A stretch of DNA of 64,000 nucleotides, taken from NCBI GenBank assembly GCA_023250955.1, contig JAHEZQ010000006.1, positions 248,001 through 312,000 on the forward strand. Direction: 5' to 3'. Position numbers and translations under genes: made by a program. The number at the start of each line of letters is the position of its first letter. Position 1 is the first letter of the stretch. A model generated the notes under the pieces. The model did no database searches, was not told the DNA's origin, and saw only the letters and a list, made by a program, of their open reading frames with translations. Below are positions 40,185 through 49,641 of the stretch, piece after piece. This DNA is from Melioribacter sp. (lineage in GTDB: Bacteria > Bacteroidota > Ignavibacteria > Ignavibacteriales > Melioribacteraceae).

Positions 40185-40375
40185 AAAATGTTTTACATGT
40201 TCTACGTGCTGAACGAAGGTTATCTCAAGACGATCTTGCAAAACTTGTGGATGTCTCGCGTCAGACTATAAACGCAATTGAACGGGAAAAGTACGATCCG
40301 AGCTTGCCGCTGGCGTTAAAAATTGGAAAAGTCTTTAGTAAAAAAGTTGAGGAAATATTCTTTCTTGAAAAATAA
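40181..40375 (+). CDS. XRE-family (YozG-like) transcriptional regulator
   Basis: RAERRLSQDDLAKLVDVSRQTINAIEREKYDPSLPLALKIGKVFSKKVEEIFFLE; 4-nt overlap with the preceding gene. Confidence 0.95.
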   Translation: MKNVLHVLRAERRLSQDDLAKLVDVSRQTINAIEREKYDPSLPLALKIGKVFSKKVEEIFFLEK

Positions 40376-40477
40376 ACATACAGATTTAACACTTTAATCT
40401 TCCTTTCCATCAATTATTTTTATTAAATTTCATTTGTGTAACCTCACCTAACAATGAAATAAAAGAGGAGAAGTAAT

Positions 40478-41302
40478 ATGGAAGAAATGCAAAACCAAGA
40501 AGCTCCAAAAATGTCCTCTGTTGAACAAGAAGAATTTGAAATTAGTCATACTGATAAGCTGGTCGGTGTATTTTCCGAACCAGGCACTACATTTTCTAAG
40601 ATGTCAAAATTTCCTCCTAAGACGGCTGATTGGGTAATTCCAATTTTAATTGTAATAGTTATAGCTATACTTTCTCAATTTTTAATGGCAAATAATCCTA
40701 CCATAAAAGCAGCATTAGTCGAGAAGCAGATGGCCGCTATCGAAAAATCATTTAATGATGCAGTTGCTAAAGGACAAATGACTCAAGCTCAAGCAGATCA
40801 ACAACTTGAATCAATGAGAGAAAGAATCGAACAAGGTGGTGCTATGCAGATGATTGGTGTTTTTGTAGGAATTCCAATTGCTACATTTATTTTCTTCTTT
40901 GTTGTCTCCGGTGTTTTTTTGTTTCTTGCAAAAATAATTTTGAAAGGTGAGGGAACCTACAAAGAAGCTATGGTTGCTTATGGTTTACCTCATTATATAC
41001 TCGCCATTCAAATGATAATTATGGTTATTGCTGCATTAGCAATGAATAAACTTTTTACCGGAACAAGCGTTGCAGATTTTATCGGAACAGAAAAAAATAC
41101 TATTACAGGATTTTTGCTGGGTAAACTTGATGTCTTTTCAATTTGGTTCTATGTTGTTTTCGGTGTTGGTCTTGCTAAAATGTTTAAGAGTAATAACTCG
41201 CAAAAATATATAATGGGCGTAATTGCCGTCTGGTTAGGATTTAGCCTGATATTCTTTGCATTAGCTAAGTCTGTTTCATTCTTAAGTTTCTTAGCAGCAT
41301 AA
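40478..41302 (+). CDS. Yip1-family membrane protein
   Basis: Multi-TM; LVGVFSEPGTTFSKMSKFPPKTADWVIPILIV. Confidence 0.7.
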   Translation: MEEMQNQEAPKMSSVEQEEFEISHTDKLVGVFSEPGTTFSKMSKFPPKTADWVIPILIVIVIAILSQFLMANNPTIKAALVEKQMAAIEKSFNDAVAKGQMTQAQADQQLESMRERIEQGGAMQMIGVFVGIPIATFIFFFVVSGVFLFLAKIILKGEGTYKEAMVAYGLPHYILAIQMIIMVIAALAMNKLFTGTSVADFIGTEKNTITGFLLGKLDVFSIWFYVVFGVGLAKMFKSNNSQKYIMGVIAVWLGFSLIFFALAKSVSFLSFLAA

Positions 41303-41317
41303 TTTTTTAAGTCATTT

Positions 41318-41347
41318 AAAACCCAACTTTTTTAAAAGTTGGGTTTT
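41318..41347. terminator. Bidirectional terminator between convergent genes
   Basis: AAAACCCAACTTTT-tt-AAAAGTTGGGTTTT. Confidence 0.85.
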
Positions 41348-41921
41348 ATTTTCTTAAACCGTTTATTTCTTTTTCAAACACCTCTTTTACTCTGCCGATT
41401 TCTAAATTCCCTAATAAAATATTTTTCATCCTAACACGAACAAGCCGAAGAGTTGGATAACCAATTGCCGCCGTCATTCTTCGTACCTGTCTGTTTCTTC
41501 CCTCAATCAATGTTATGCTCAACCAGCTTGTTGGAATATTTTTTCTTTCACGGATTGGCGAAACGCGCGGCGGGAAATTTGGATCATCAATTACTTTAAC
41601 TTTTGCCGGAAGAGTTTTTCCGTCTTTCAAAATAATTCCATCTCGTAGTTTTTGTAATTCTTGTTCTGTAGGAATTCGTTCTACTTGGATAAAGTATTCG
41701 CGTTCATGTTTGTTCTTCGGATTAAGTAGATAATCTGTTAATGTCTTATCGTTCGTTAAAAGCAAAAGTCCTTCACTATCCAGATCTAATCTTCCCACCG
41801 GATAAACATCTTTAGGGAATTCATACAAAGAAGATAAAGTTTTGCGATTCTCTTTATCTGTGAATTGTGGCAATACTCCGTATGGTTTGTTTAGAATAAA
41901 ATATTTCTTATTGGTTGTCAT
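41346..41921 (-). CDS. RluE/RsuA-family pseudouridine synthase
   Basis: YFILNKPYGVLPQF; VYPVGRLDLDSEGLLLLTND; LIEGRNRQVRRMTAAIGYPTLRLVRVR. Start set at MTTNKKYFILNKP. Confidence 0.9.
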   Translation of the reverse strand: MTTNKKYFILNKPYGVLPQFTDKENRKTLSSLYEFPKDVYPVGRLDLDSEGLLLLTNDKTLTDYLLNPKNKHEREYFIQVERIPTEQELQKLRDGIILKDGKTLPAKVKVIDDPNFPPRVSPIRERKNIPTSWLSITLIEGRNRQVRRMTAAIGYPTLRLVRVRMKNILLGNLEIGRVKEVFEKEINGLRK

Positions 41922-41928
41922 TTTTTTC

Positions 41929-42006
41929 GTCATTCTAAATTCCGACGAAGTCGGTATGAAGAATCCCAAGAGCTATTTTAAGATTCCTCGCTTCACTCGG
42001 AATGAC
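41929..42006. repeat. Palindromic dispersed-repeat-like element
   Basis: GTCATTC...GAATGAC termini, internal CCGACgaaGTCGG and GAATC...GATTC; ends TTCCTCGCTTCACTCGGAATGAC. Confidence 0.65.
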
Positions 42007-42011
42007 AGCTA

Positions 42012-44474
42012 CTATATTATACTTTGCGGATCAATATCAATTATTAATCTAACATCTTTGAAACGTGATTTTTGATTGAACTCTACAAACGAATTTAAAA
42101 TTGCATTCCGCAATTGTTTGCCGGACGGATCAAATTTTTTGTGGCTCTTGATTAAAATTTGGAAGCGGTACATTCCTTTTATTTTATAAATGATTGCTTC
42201 GGTAGGAGGAATCATTTTCAAACCTTTGCCATACTTTCTTAGATAATCAAAAAATTCGCTGATTGCAGATTTAACCCGGTCCTCTTTTTCATCTTTCATT
42301 TCAATTAAAGCAATGCGCGTGAACGGCGGGTATTCACCTTGTTCCCGCAATAGAATTTCTCTTTCGTAAAATCCTTTGTAATCATTCAACAAAACTTTTT
42401 GCAGAACAAAATGCTTTTGGTTCTGGGTTTGTATAATTACTTCACCTTCTTTTTCGCTCCTTCCGCTTCTGCCTGCAACTTGTGTAAGAAGTTGAAATGT
42501 TCTTTCGTCAGAGCGGAAGTCCGGAATCCATAAAGAAGTTTCAGCAGCAACAACTCCAACTAACGTAACATTTGAAAAGTCCAGACCTTTAGAAACCATT
42601 TGTGTTCCGACAAGAATATCAATCTCGCCTTTTCTAAAACTGTTTAAAATTTCTCCTAGTTTCCCCTTTTTATTTATCGAATCCGAATCAACACGCTCAA
42701 TCTTCGCACCTGTGAAATAATAATCAAGTTCATCTTCAACGCGCTGAGTTCCTGTTCCAAAAAATTTTAAGGCAATGGAGCCGCAATTTGGACAAGCTTT
42801 AGGAACATGTTTAACTATGCCGCAGTAATGACACTGCAAAATATTTTTATTCAGATGATGAACCATCGAGACAGAACAATCAGGACAGGTAACTACTTCT
42901 CCGCAATCGTTACAAAAAACTTGAGTTGCAAATCCTCTCCGATTCTGTAATATTATTACACTTTCTTTTTTCTTCAAACGGTTTCCGATTTCATCAAGGA
43001 ACTCGCGCGAAAAGATGCTCTCCATCTGTTTCTTCTTCTTCTCAATCGTAACATCTACAAGTTTTATTTTGGGAAGTTTCGCATTATCAATCCGTTCAGG
43101 TAATTTTAATAAATTATATTTTCCGCTAAGTGCATTGTACATACTTTCAACAGAAGGCGTAGCCGAGCCAAGCACAACAGGACATTCACTAAACTTAGCT
43201 CTTATAATCGCAGCGTCCCGAGCATGGTATTTCGGTACCTGATCATATTGCTTATAACTCTGGTCGTGTTCTTCATCAACAACAATCAATCCGATGTTTT
43301 GAAGAGGCGCAAACAATGCTGAGCGCGGACCAATTACGACTTTAGATTTTCCCGCAATAATCCTTCGCCATGAATCGTAACGCTCACCTAGTGACATTCT
43401 GCTATGTAGAACTGCGGTTAGGTCGCCGAAGTAATTATAAAAACGTGAAGTGATTTGGGGAGTAAGAGAAATTTCAGGAACAAGTATTATTACGCTTTTT
43501 CCATTTTCAATAACTTTTTTTGCAAGCTCAATATAAACTTGTGTCTTGCCGCTTCCTGTAACCCCATGAAGAAGAAATGTTTCAAAAATATTTTTTTCTA
43601 TAGTATCATTTATTCGGTTTACAATTTTTTCCTGCGGCTCGGTCAAGACTAACTGTTTTGATTCCTCTTTATAGGTTTCCGTATAAACACGATCAATCTC
43701 TTTATCAAAAATTTTTACTAACCCTTTCTTTTCTAAACTATTAACTGTTGATGCTGCGGATTTTGTTTTTCGTAGCAGTTCGCTTAATGCAACCGGCTCT
43801 TTAACTGAAAGTAATTCAAGCAAGAGTACAACTTGTTTGGGGGATTTTTTCTCTATCTCCGGCATTAATTCATAAATCTCATCAATAGATTTTTCAAGAC
43901 CTACAAATTTTACTTTTTTTGCCTTAACTTTTGCCGCACTAGTTTCGTCCAGGAGAGTTACTGCACCTATTTTTTCGAATGAACGGAGTAATGAATAAAT
44001 ATTTTTATTCTTTACTTCTTTTTGCAGCGTAGAAATACTATGAACTTCTTTTTGAGAAAATATCGATAGAAGTTTTGCTCGGAGTGATGTTTTTTTTCTT
44101 TCTTGATTTAAAAGTTTTTCACAAAAATCTTTATCGCTTACTACTCTTCGTTTAGATTCTATCTCTGTTCCATACGGTACAGAATTTTTAAGTGCTTCTC
44201 CTAATGAACTCAGATAATATTCGGAGACCCATTCATAAAACTTAAGCGTAGTTTTATCGAAGATTGGTTTTTCATCAAGTACATCACGTATTGGCTTTAT
44301 CTTTTCTTTTATGTCTGCCGTTTTGGAAATGGCTATTACGAATCCCGTTAGCACACGTTTACCAAACGGAGCAACAACACGTACACCAACTTTAACTGGA
44401 TCAGTTAAATCGTCCGGAATTGAATAAGTGAACGCTTTTCTAAATGGCAATGGAAATACTACCTGGCAAAACAT
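42012..44474 (-). CDS. priA: Primosomal protein N' (PriA helicase)
   Basis: Walker A LLHGVTGSGKTQVY, DEEHDQSYKQ, zinc-binding CNDCGEVVTCPDCSVSM...CHYCG...CPNCGS. Confidence 0.96.
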   Translation of the reverse strand: MFCQVVFPLPFRKAFTYSIPDDLTDPVKVGVRVVAPFGKRVLTGFVIAISKTADIKEKIKPIRDVLDEKPIFDKTTLKFYEWVSEYYLSSLGEALKNSVPYGTEIESKRRVVSDKDFCEKLLNQERKKTSLRAKLLSIFSQKEVHSISTLQKEVKNKNIYSLLRSFEKIGAVTLLDETSAAKVKAKKVKFVGLEKSIDEIYELMPEIEKKSPKQVVLLLELLSVKEPVALSELLRKTKSAASTVNSLEKKGLVKIFDKEIDRVYTETYKEESKQLVLTEPQEKIVNRINDTIEKNIFETFLLHGVTGSGKTQVYIELAKKVIENGKSVIILVPEISLTPQITSRFYNYFGDLTAVLHSRMSLGERYDSWRRIIAGKSKVVIGPRSALFAPLQNIGLIVVDEEHDQSYKQYDQVPKYHARDAAIIRAKFSECPVVLGSATPSVESMYNALSGKYNLLKLPERIDNAKLPKIKLVDVTIEKKKKQMESIFSREFLDEIGNRLKKKESVIILQNRRGFATQVFCNDCGEVVTCPDCSVSMVHHLNKNILQCHYCGIVKHVPKACPNCGSIALKFFGTGTQRVEDELDYYFTGAKIERVDSDSINKKGKLGEILNSFRKGEIDILVGTQMVSKGLDFSNVTLVGVVAAETSLWIPDFRSDERTFQLLTQVAGRSGRSEKEGEVIIQTQNQKHFVLQKVLLNDYKGFYEREILLREQGEYPPFTRIALIEMKDEKEDRVKSAISEFFDYLRKYGKGLKMIPPTEAIIYKIKGMYRFQILIKSHKKFDPSGKQLRNAILNSFVEFNQKSRFKDVRLIIDIDPQSII

Positions 44475-44479
44475 TTTTT

Positions 44480-44549
44480 AGCTCTCAGCTTTCAGCTTTC
44501 AGCTTTCAGCTCAAAAGCTAAACGCTGATGGCTGATTGCTGAATGCTAT
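44480..44549. repeat. Degenerate 7-bp-period repeat (ten GCT cores), partly self-complementary
   Basis: GCT at 44481, 44488, 44495, 44502, 44509, 44517, 44524, 44531, 44538, 44545. Confidence 0.85.
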
Positions 44550-44643
44550 TTACTCAAATATAATCAAAGCAAAAGTAGATTGCATAAACGGCGCAGTTCT
44601 TTTAACTTTGCAGCCAACAATAACAAAACATAACGGAGTATTA

Positions 44644-45072
44644 ATGAAAAAGTTAGTTGTTTTTATGCTTCTTCTTTCAATATTAAGTGTTAAAGCTGAA
44701 GAAAAAAAATTGGGTAAGTCAATCACCTTAAAAGAAAAAACTTCCGTTTCAACAATTCTTGCAAATCCGGCAAAGTACGATGGCAAAAAGGTTTTAGTTG
44801 AAGGAAAAATTGTAGATGTCTGTCAAGATATGGGATGCTGGTTAGATGTAGCTGGCACTAAAGAGGGAGAAAAAATCCGTGTTAAGGTTAAAGATGGAGA
44901 AATTGTTTTCCCTAAAGACGGAAAGGGTAAAACTGTTTTGGTTGAAGGAGTAATTTCAAAAGTTGATACAAAAACTGCAACTGAGCATAAAGATAAAAAA
45001 GAAGGTGAAAAAGACGATTGTGCAACAGAAGCAGTTTATCAAATAAAAGGATTGGGTGCGGTAATAAAATAG
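44644..45072 (+). CDS. DUF4920-like secreted protein
   Basis: Signal peptide MKKLVVFMLLLSILSVKAEE; KYDGKKVLVEGKIVDVCQDMGCWLDVAG. Start trimmed from 44536. Confidence 0.8.
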   Translation: MKKLVVFMLLLSILSVKAEEKKLGKSITLKEKTSVSTILANPAKYDGKKVLVEGKIVDVCQDMGCWLDVAGTKEGEKIRVKVKDGEIVFPKDGKGKTVLVEGVISKVDTKTATEHKDKKEGEKDDCATEAVYQIKGLGAVIK

Positions 45073-45102
45073 TTGATATTCTTTAGTAAACAGTTTATCA
45101 GT

Positions 45103-45132
45103 AAAAAGCCCTCAACATTGTGAGGGCTTTTT
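45103..45132. terminator. Bidirectional terminator
   Basis: AAAAAGCCCTCA-acattg-TGAGGGCTTTTT between convergent genes. Confidence 0.85.
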
Positions 45133-45135
45133 ATT

Positions 45136-45471
45136 TTAATTAAGTGCTGAAAGATGTGGATTAATTTTACTAACCAAATGTGATTTTGGCACAGCTCCAA
45201 TAACAGTATCAACTAATTTTCCATCTTTGAAAATTCCTAAAGTTGGAATACTTCTAATTCCATATTGAGCAGATACACCATAATTTTCATCTGTATTTAC
45301 TTTTACTACTTTTAATTTTCCGGCAAGATCATTTGCAATTTCTTCTACTACCGGAGCCACCATTCTGCATGGCCCGCACCATGGTGCCCAGAAATCAACC
45401 AATACAGGTGTGCTTGATTGTAAAACTTCTTGTGCGAAATTTGAATCCGTTCCTTCTATTACGTTCTGCAT
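45136..45471 (-). CDS. trxA: Thioredoxin
   Basis: [39 protein letters not shown]. Confidence 0.97.
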   Translation of the reverse strand: MQNVIEGTDSNFAQEVLQSSTPVLVDFWAPWCGPCRMVAPVVEEIANDLAGKLKVVKVNTDENYGVSAQYGIRSIPTLGIFKDGKLVDTVIGAVPKSHLVSKINPHLSALN

Positions 45472-45540
45472 ATTGTACTCCTTAAAAAAATTTTTATGTT
45501 GATTTGATGCAGAGAATTTAGAAAGGATTCAGGAAAAGTA

Positions 45541-45594
45541 GAATAAAAGAAAGAGTAAGAGAAAGATTACAAAACTCTTCCTCTTACTCATAAT
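45541..45594. repeat. Degenerate 6-bp-period repeat with 9-bp inverted repeat
   Basis: GAATAA AAGAAA GAGTAA GAGAAA GATTAC ...; GAGTAAGAG (45553) / CTCTTACTC (45581). Confidence 0.6.
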
Positions 45595-45604
45595 ATACAC
45601 TTTG

Positions 45605-48424
45605 TTATTTTACAACTTTTGCATCTTTATCTAATAATATAGGATCACCTAGACCAAGTTCTTTTAGTTTATCAAATTGAGTTGCTTTATCACCGACAAT
45701 TAAATAAATCAGTTTATCGGGATGAATAAAGCTTTGTGAAAGTTTTGTGTGCTCTTCAGGCGTCATTTGTTGTACAATTGCTTCTCGTTGTTTTATATAA
45801 TCGAACGGCAAATTATACATAACTACAGGCGAAAGCATACCTGAAAGTTGCATCAATGTTTCAAATCTTCCTGAATTGCTCTTTAATAATGTGCTCTTTA
45901 CTCCATCCAGGTCTTCTTTCGAAATTCCTTCTGTATATTTTTTGATTTCATCTCTAACTATTTGCGTGGACTCGAATGTTGAGTTAGATTGGACAGAAGA
46001 AGATGCAAGAAATACTCCTGCATAAGTTCCGCTGCTAAATCCGGAGCGAGCTCCGTATGTAAAAGATTTTTTCTCACGTAATATCATATTTAATATTCCG
46101 TTAAAATCACCGCCGAGTCTGTGATTAATTACAACAGCTTTGTAATAATTCGGATTGGTGTAACTGGGTCCTAAATGTCCGGCTAAGACTTGTGATTGTT
46201 TTGCTTTTGGAACATCCACAAAATAAATACCCGGTTTAGCAGGAGTTAGACTTGTGACATTAGGAATTTTTACTTCTTTAGATTTCCAATCTTTCAAACC
46301 GTTAAACAATGTAACTGCTTTTTCTTGTGTAATATCTCCTACAATACTGATTTTACAAACTGATGGTGAAAAATATTGTTCATAATATTTTTTCAGATCA
46401 TCTATAGCAATTTTATCAACTGATTTAAGTGTTCCAGCTGATTCATTTGCCAGAATATTATCCTGACCATAAACTAATTTACTAAATACACTTTGTGCAA
46501 TTGATGCCGGTGACGTTTCTGTTCTTTTCAAACCTTCAATAGTTTGACTTTTTGCAAGATCAAATTCTTTTGTATCCCAGCGCGGTTCAAACAACATTTC
46601 TTTAGCAAGAGCAAATGTTTCATTCAATTTACTGGCAAGGCAACTTCCTGAAATTGTAATTGATTCACTGCCGCCATTAACATTTATATTTGCACCTAAA
46701 TCTTGTATTGCTTCTCTGAGTTCAACAGGTGTTTTTGTTTTAGTTCCTTCATTCATCAATCGTGCTGTTAATGAACCAACTCCAATCATATCGGGATTAT
46801 CAAGTAGCATTCCGCCTTTAAGAATAATTGAGAATTGAACAAGCGGTAATTCACTCTGTTTAATTCCATAAACTGAAATTCCGTTAACGGTTTTGTCCTT
46901 CCATATTTTAGGAATATTTACAACAGGATCTGGACCCTTAACCGGTTCTTTAGTTCTATCAATCTTTGATGGAATTGGTACATAAGGAGCGTTTACAACT
47001 TCTTTCTTCTTTGTTCCTTGTTTTTCTATTGATTCTTCCTGAACAACCCACAATTTAGAATCCGGTGCTGCTAAATCAACTTTACCTTTAGGAACAATGC
47101 TTGTGAGAAGATAATTCTGACCTTTGATATATTTGTTATATACTCTCCATACATCTTCCTTAGTAATGCTCATTCTATCTTTAAGATCTGTCGCAATGTA
47201 ATCAGGTGAACCGTTAAAAATATTATAATCACCAAGACGCATCGCTTTACCTAAAACACTTGCGCTCTGGCTGTAAAAACTATATTCAATTCCGGCTTTT
47301 TGTCTTTCAACATCTTTATCTGTGAATCCGTCTTTCTCGAATCTTTGGAATGCTTCTTTAACTGCAGCTTCAACATCGCCTAATTTTACTGTTGGGAAAG
47401 CAGTAACGGCAATATCAAACGATCCTGCAATTTCGCTGCTGCCTTGACGCGCCATTACTGATGGTGCAAGTTTTTTCTCTTCAACTATAACTTTGTATAA
47501 TGGTGATTTTTTACTTCCTGCAAATATGCGTCCGAAGAATTCCAGTGCATAAGCATCTTTATTAAATTCCTCCACAGTAGGATATTCCATTCCCAATCTA
47601 GGAGCGTTTGCAAGATTATCTTCACAATATGATCTTATTATTTCTTTCAGTGTAACCGGCATTTTGGGAAGTGATGCTGGTGCCGGTCCGGATTTTATTT
47701 CGGCAAAATATTTATCAATCCATTTTTTTATCTGAGCAACATTAATATCACCAGCAACAATTAAAGTTGCATTGCTTGGTGAATAATATTTAGCATGGAA
47801 ATCTATCGCATCCTGAAGTGATGCAGCTGCAAGATCTTCCAACTCGCCAATAACAGTATGACCGTAAGGATGAGTTGCAGGATACATTAACTTAGTGGAC
47901 ATATACTGACTTTGCGAATAAGCTCGATTATCACCCTGTCGTTTTTCATTTTGAACTACATTCTGCTGTGTTACAAATGTTTCCATGTTAACTTTACTTA
48001 AAAGGAAACCCATTCTATCTGCTTCCATCCACAAAGCCATTTCAACTGCATTCTTTGGAATTACTTCAAAATAATTTGTTCTATCTTCGTTTGTAGAGCC
48101 ATTAACATTCGAAGCACCTGCTGTTTGAAGTTTTTTAAACCATTGTCCTTGAGGAATATCTTGAGATTCATTGAACCTAAGATGTTCGAACAAATGAGCA
48201 AATCCTGTTTTGCCTTGAACTTCTCTTGCTGAACCAACATGATAAACTACATAGACCGCAGCGATCGGGTCGGATTTGTCAACATGAAGAATTACATTCA
48301 TCCCGTTAGACAGTTTGTATTTTTCATAAGGGATTTTGAATTCCTTTTTCTTTTCTCCGCCGAATATTGTAATGCTAAAGCAGAGCATAAGAGCAATAAA
48401 AATAAATGATCGTTTGTGTTTCAT
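45605..48424 (-). CDS. Full-length (two-unit fused) M16 family metallopeptidase
   Basis: N-half HLFEHLRFNE (HxxEH), C-half without HxxEH (GVGSLTARLMNEGTKTKTPVELREAIQDLGANI); signal peptide. Confidence 0.92.
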   Translation of the reverse strand: MKHKRSFIFIALMLCFSITIFGGEKKKEFKIPYEKYKLSNGMNVILHVDKSDPIAAVYVVYHVGSAREVQGKTGFAHLFEHLRFNESQDIPQGQWFKKLQTAGASNVNGSTNEDRTNYFEVIPKNAVEMALWMEADRMGFLLSKVNMETFVTQQNVVQNEKRQGDNRAYSQSQYMSTKLMYPATHPYGHTVIGELEDLAAASLQDAIDFHAKYYSPSNATLIVAGDINVAQIKKWIDKYFAEIKSGPAPASLPKMPVTLKEIIRSYCEDNLANAPRLGMEYPTVEEFNKDAYALEFFGRIFAGSKKSPLYKVIVEEKKLAPSVMARQGSSEIAGSFDIAVTAFPTVKLGDVEAAVKEAFQRFEKDGFTDKDVERQKAGIEYSFYSQSASVLGKAMRLGDYNIFNGSPDYIATDLKDRMSITKEDVWRVYNKYIKGQNYLLTSIVPKGKVDLAAPDSKLWVVQEESIEKQGTKKKEVVNAPYVPIPSKIDRTKEPVKGPDPVVNIPKIWKDKTVNGISVYGIKQSELPLVQFSIILKGGMLLDNPDMIGVGSLTARLMNEGTKTKTPVELREAIQDLGANINVNGGSESITISGSCLASKLNETFALAKEMLFEPRWDTKEFDLAKSQTIEGLKRTETSPASIAQSVFSKLVYGQDNILANESAGTLKSVDKIAIDDLKKYYEQYFSPSVCKISIVGDITQEKAVTLFNGLKDWKSKEVKIPNVTSLTPAKPGIYFVDVPKAKQSQVLAGHLGPSYTNPNYYKAVVINHRLGGDFNGILNMILREKKSFTYGARSGFSSGTYAGVFLASSSVQSNSTFESTQIVRDEIKKYTEGISKEDLDGVKSTLLKSNSGRFETLMQLSGMLSPVVMYNLPFDYIKQREAIVQQMTPEEHTKLSQSFIHPDKLIYLIVGDKATQFDKLKELGLGDPILLDKDAKVVK

Positions 48425-48643
48425 TATTCCTCCAAGGAATTATTTGTTGTCTGTATTTTTATTTGGAAAGATATTGCTGACGTCATTAAGAGAGCGTTGT
48501 TTATTTCTATTTAACAATTTAGCTTTTTTAACAATTGAAAAGATAGAGATTTATGTTGTTAACATTTTTTAACAAATTCAGTTAACTTTTATGCAACTTA
48601 AAGTAATAATTAGCATCTGTTTAGTAAGGGCAATTGAGAGAAA

Positions 48644-49156
48644 ATGCAGAAAGACTCGATTATTGATTTTACTCTGACTTACAACAAGTTTAAGAAACCA
48701 CTCTTCAATTATGTATGTAAGGTTATGAAGTCAGATGTGCTTGCTGAAGATATAGCACATAATGTTTTTTTGAAACTGTACGATAATCTAGACCGTATTC
48801 ATCATACCGAGCGTGTTGAGGTATGGATTTTTACAACTGCGCGCAATGAAATATTCAGTCACTTCAGAAAGAACAAAAATAGAATTAATGAGCCTATAGA
48901 ATTCCATGAAGAAAAATTTTCTACAAACAATTTGTATTCGGATTTTGAACAGAAAGAATTAATTGATTTTATTGAAGAAGAACTAAAGGCCATGGATGAA
49001 TCACAAAGCGAGGTTTACTATTTAAAAGAATATTCGGGATTGAGTTACAAAGAAATCGCACAGATAATGAATATAACCGAAGATCTTGTGCGAAGCAGAA
49101 TTTTTAAAGTACGGCAAAAACTTAGAACAGCTATAACAAAACTTGAAAGAGGTTAA
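48644..49156 (+). CDS. RNA polymerase ECF sigma factor
   Basis: AEDIAHNVFLKLYDNLDRI; YKEIAQIMNITEDLVRSRIFKVRQKLR. Confidence 0.92.
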   Translation: MQKDSIIDFTLTYNKFKKPLFNYVCKVMKSDVLAEDIAHNVFLKLYDNLDRIHHTERVEVWIFTTARNEIFSHFRKNKNRINEPIEFHEEKFSTNNLYSDFEQKELIDFIEEELKAMDESQSEVYYLKEYSGLSYKEIAQIMNITEDLVRSRIFKVRQKLRTAITKLERG

Positions 49157-49625
49157 TATGAATTGCGATGACATAAAGCTTATGATAAGCGAATATATTG
49201 ATAATGAATTAACAAAAGAGAAAGAAGCATTTTTGTTTACTCATCTTTCCTCTTGCACGGATTGCCGCGAAGAATACAAAATACAAAATTCTATACAGCA
49301 TGAAGTAAAGATAAATCTTAAGGATGTAGGTGAGCGATTTGAACAGAGAGTATTTGACTCGATTCAGAAGAAAGAACTGCCCTTGATAAAGAGATGGATT
49401 ACAAAGCCTACCCCCGCTTATATCAATTATGTTTTAGGATTTGCAATAATTATGATTACTCTTTTTTCGTTTCTTCAATTCAGTTCTCTAAGGGGTGATT
49501 TAAAAGGTTTTCAAGAAAAGTATGAAGCGGCATTCGAGAAAATTCAATTCCAGACACAACAAATAAATTTAATGATGAATAGTATGCCGGCAGTTCAAAT
49601 AATTGGGAATCCCGTAAAGATGTAA
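49143..49625 (+). CDS. Zinc-finger anti-sigma factor
   Basis: NMNCDDIKLMISEYIDNELTKEKEAFLFTHLSSCTDCREEY plus one TM. Confidence 0.88.
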   Translation: MKEVNMNCDDIKLMISEYIDNELTKEKEAFLFTHLSSCTDCREEYKIQNSIQHEVKINLKDVGERFEQRVFDSIQKKELPLIKRWITKPTPAYINYVLGFAIIMITLFSFLQFSSLRGDLKGFQEKYEAAFEKIQFQTQQINLMMNSMPAVQIIGNPVKM

Positions 49626-49641
49626 TTCCGTGGAGGAATCA

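Noticed and set aside
44536-44643. N-terminal extension of the DUF4920-like ORF
   Set aside because: Extension runs into the 7-bp repeat spacer; MKKLVVFMLLLSILSVKAEE at 44644 is a clear signal peptide start with a GGAGT upstream.
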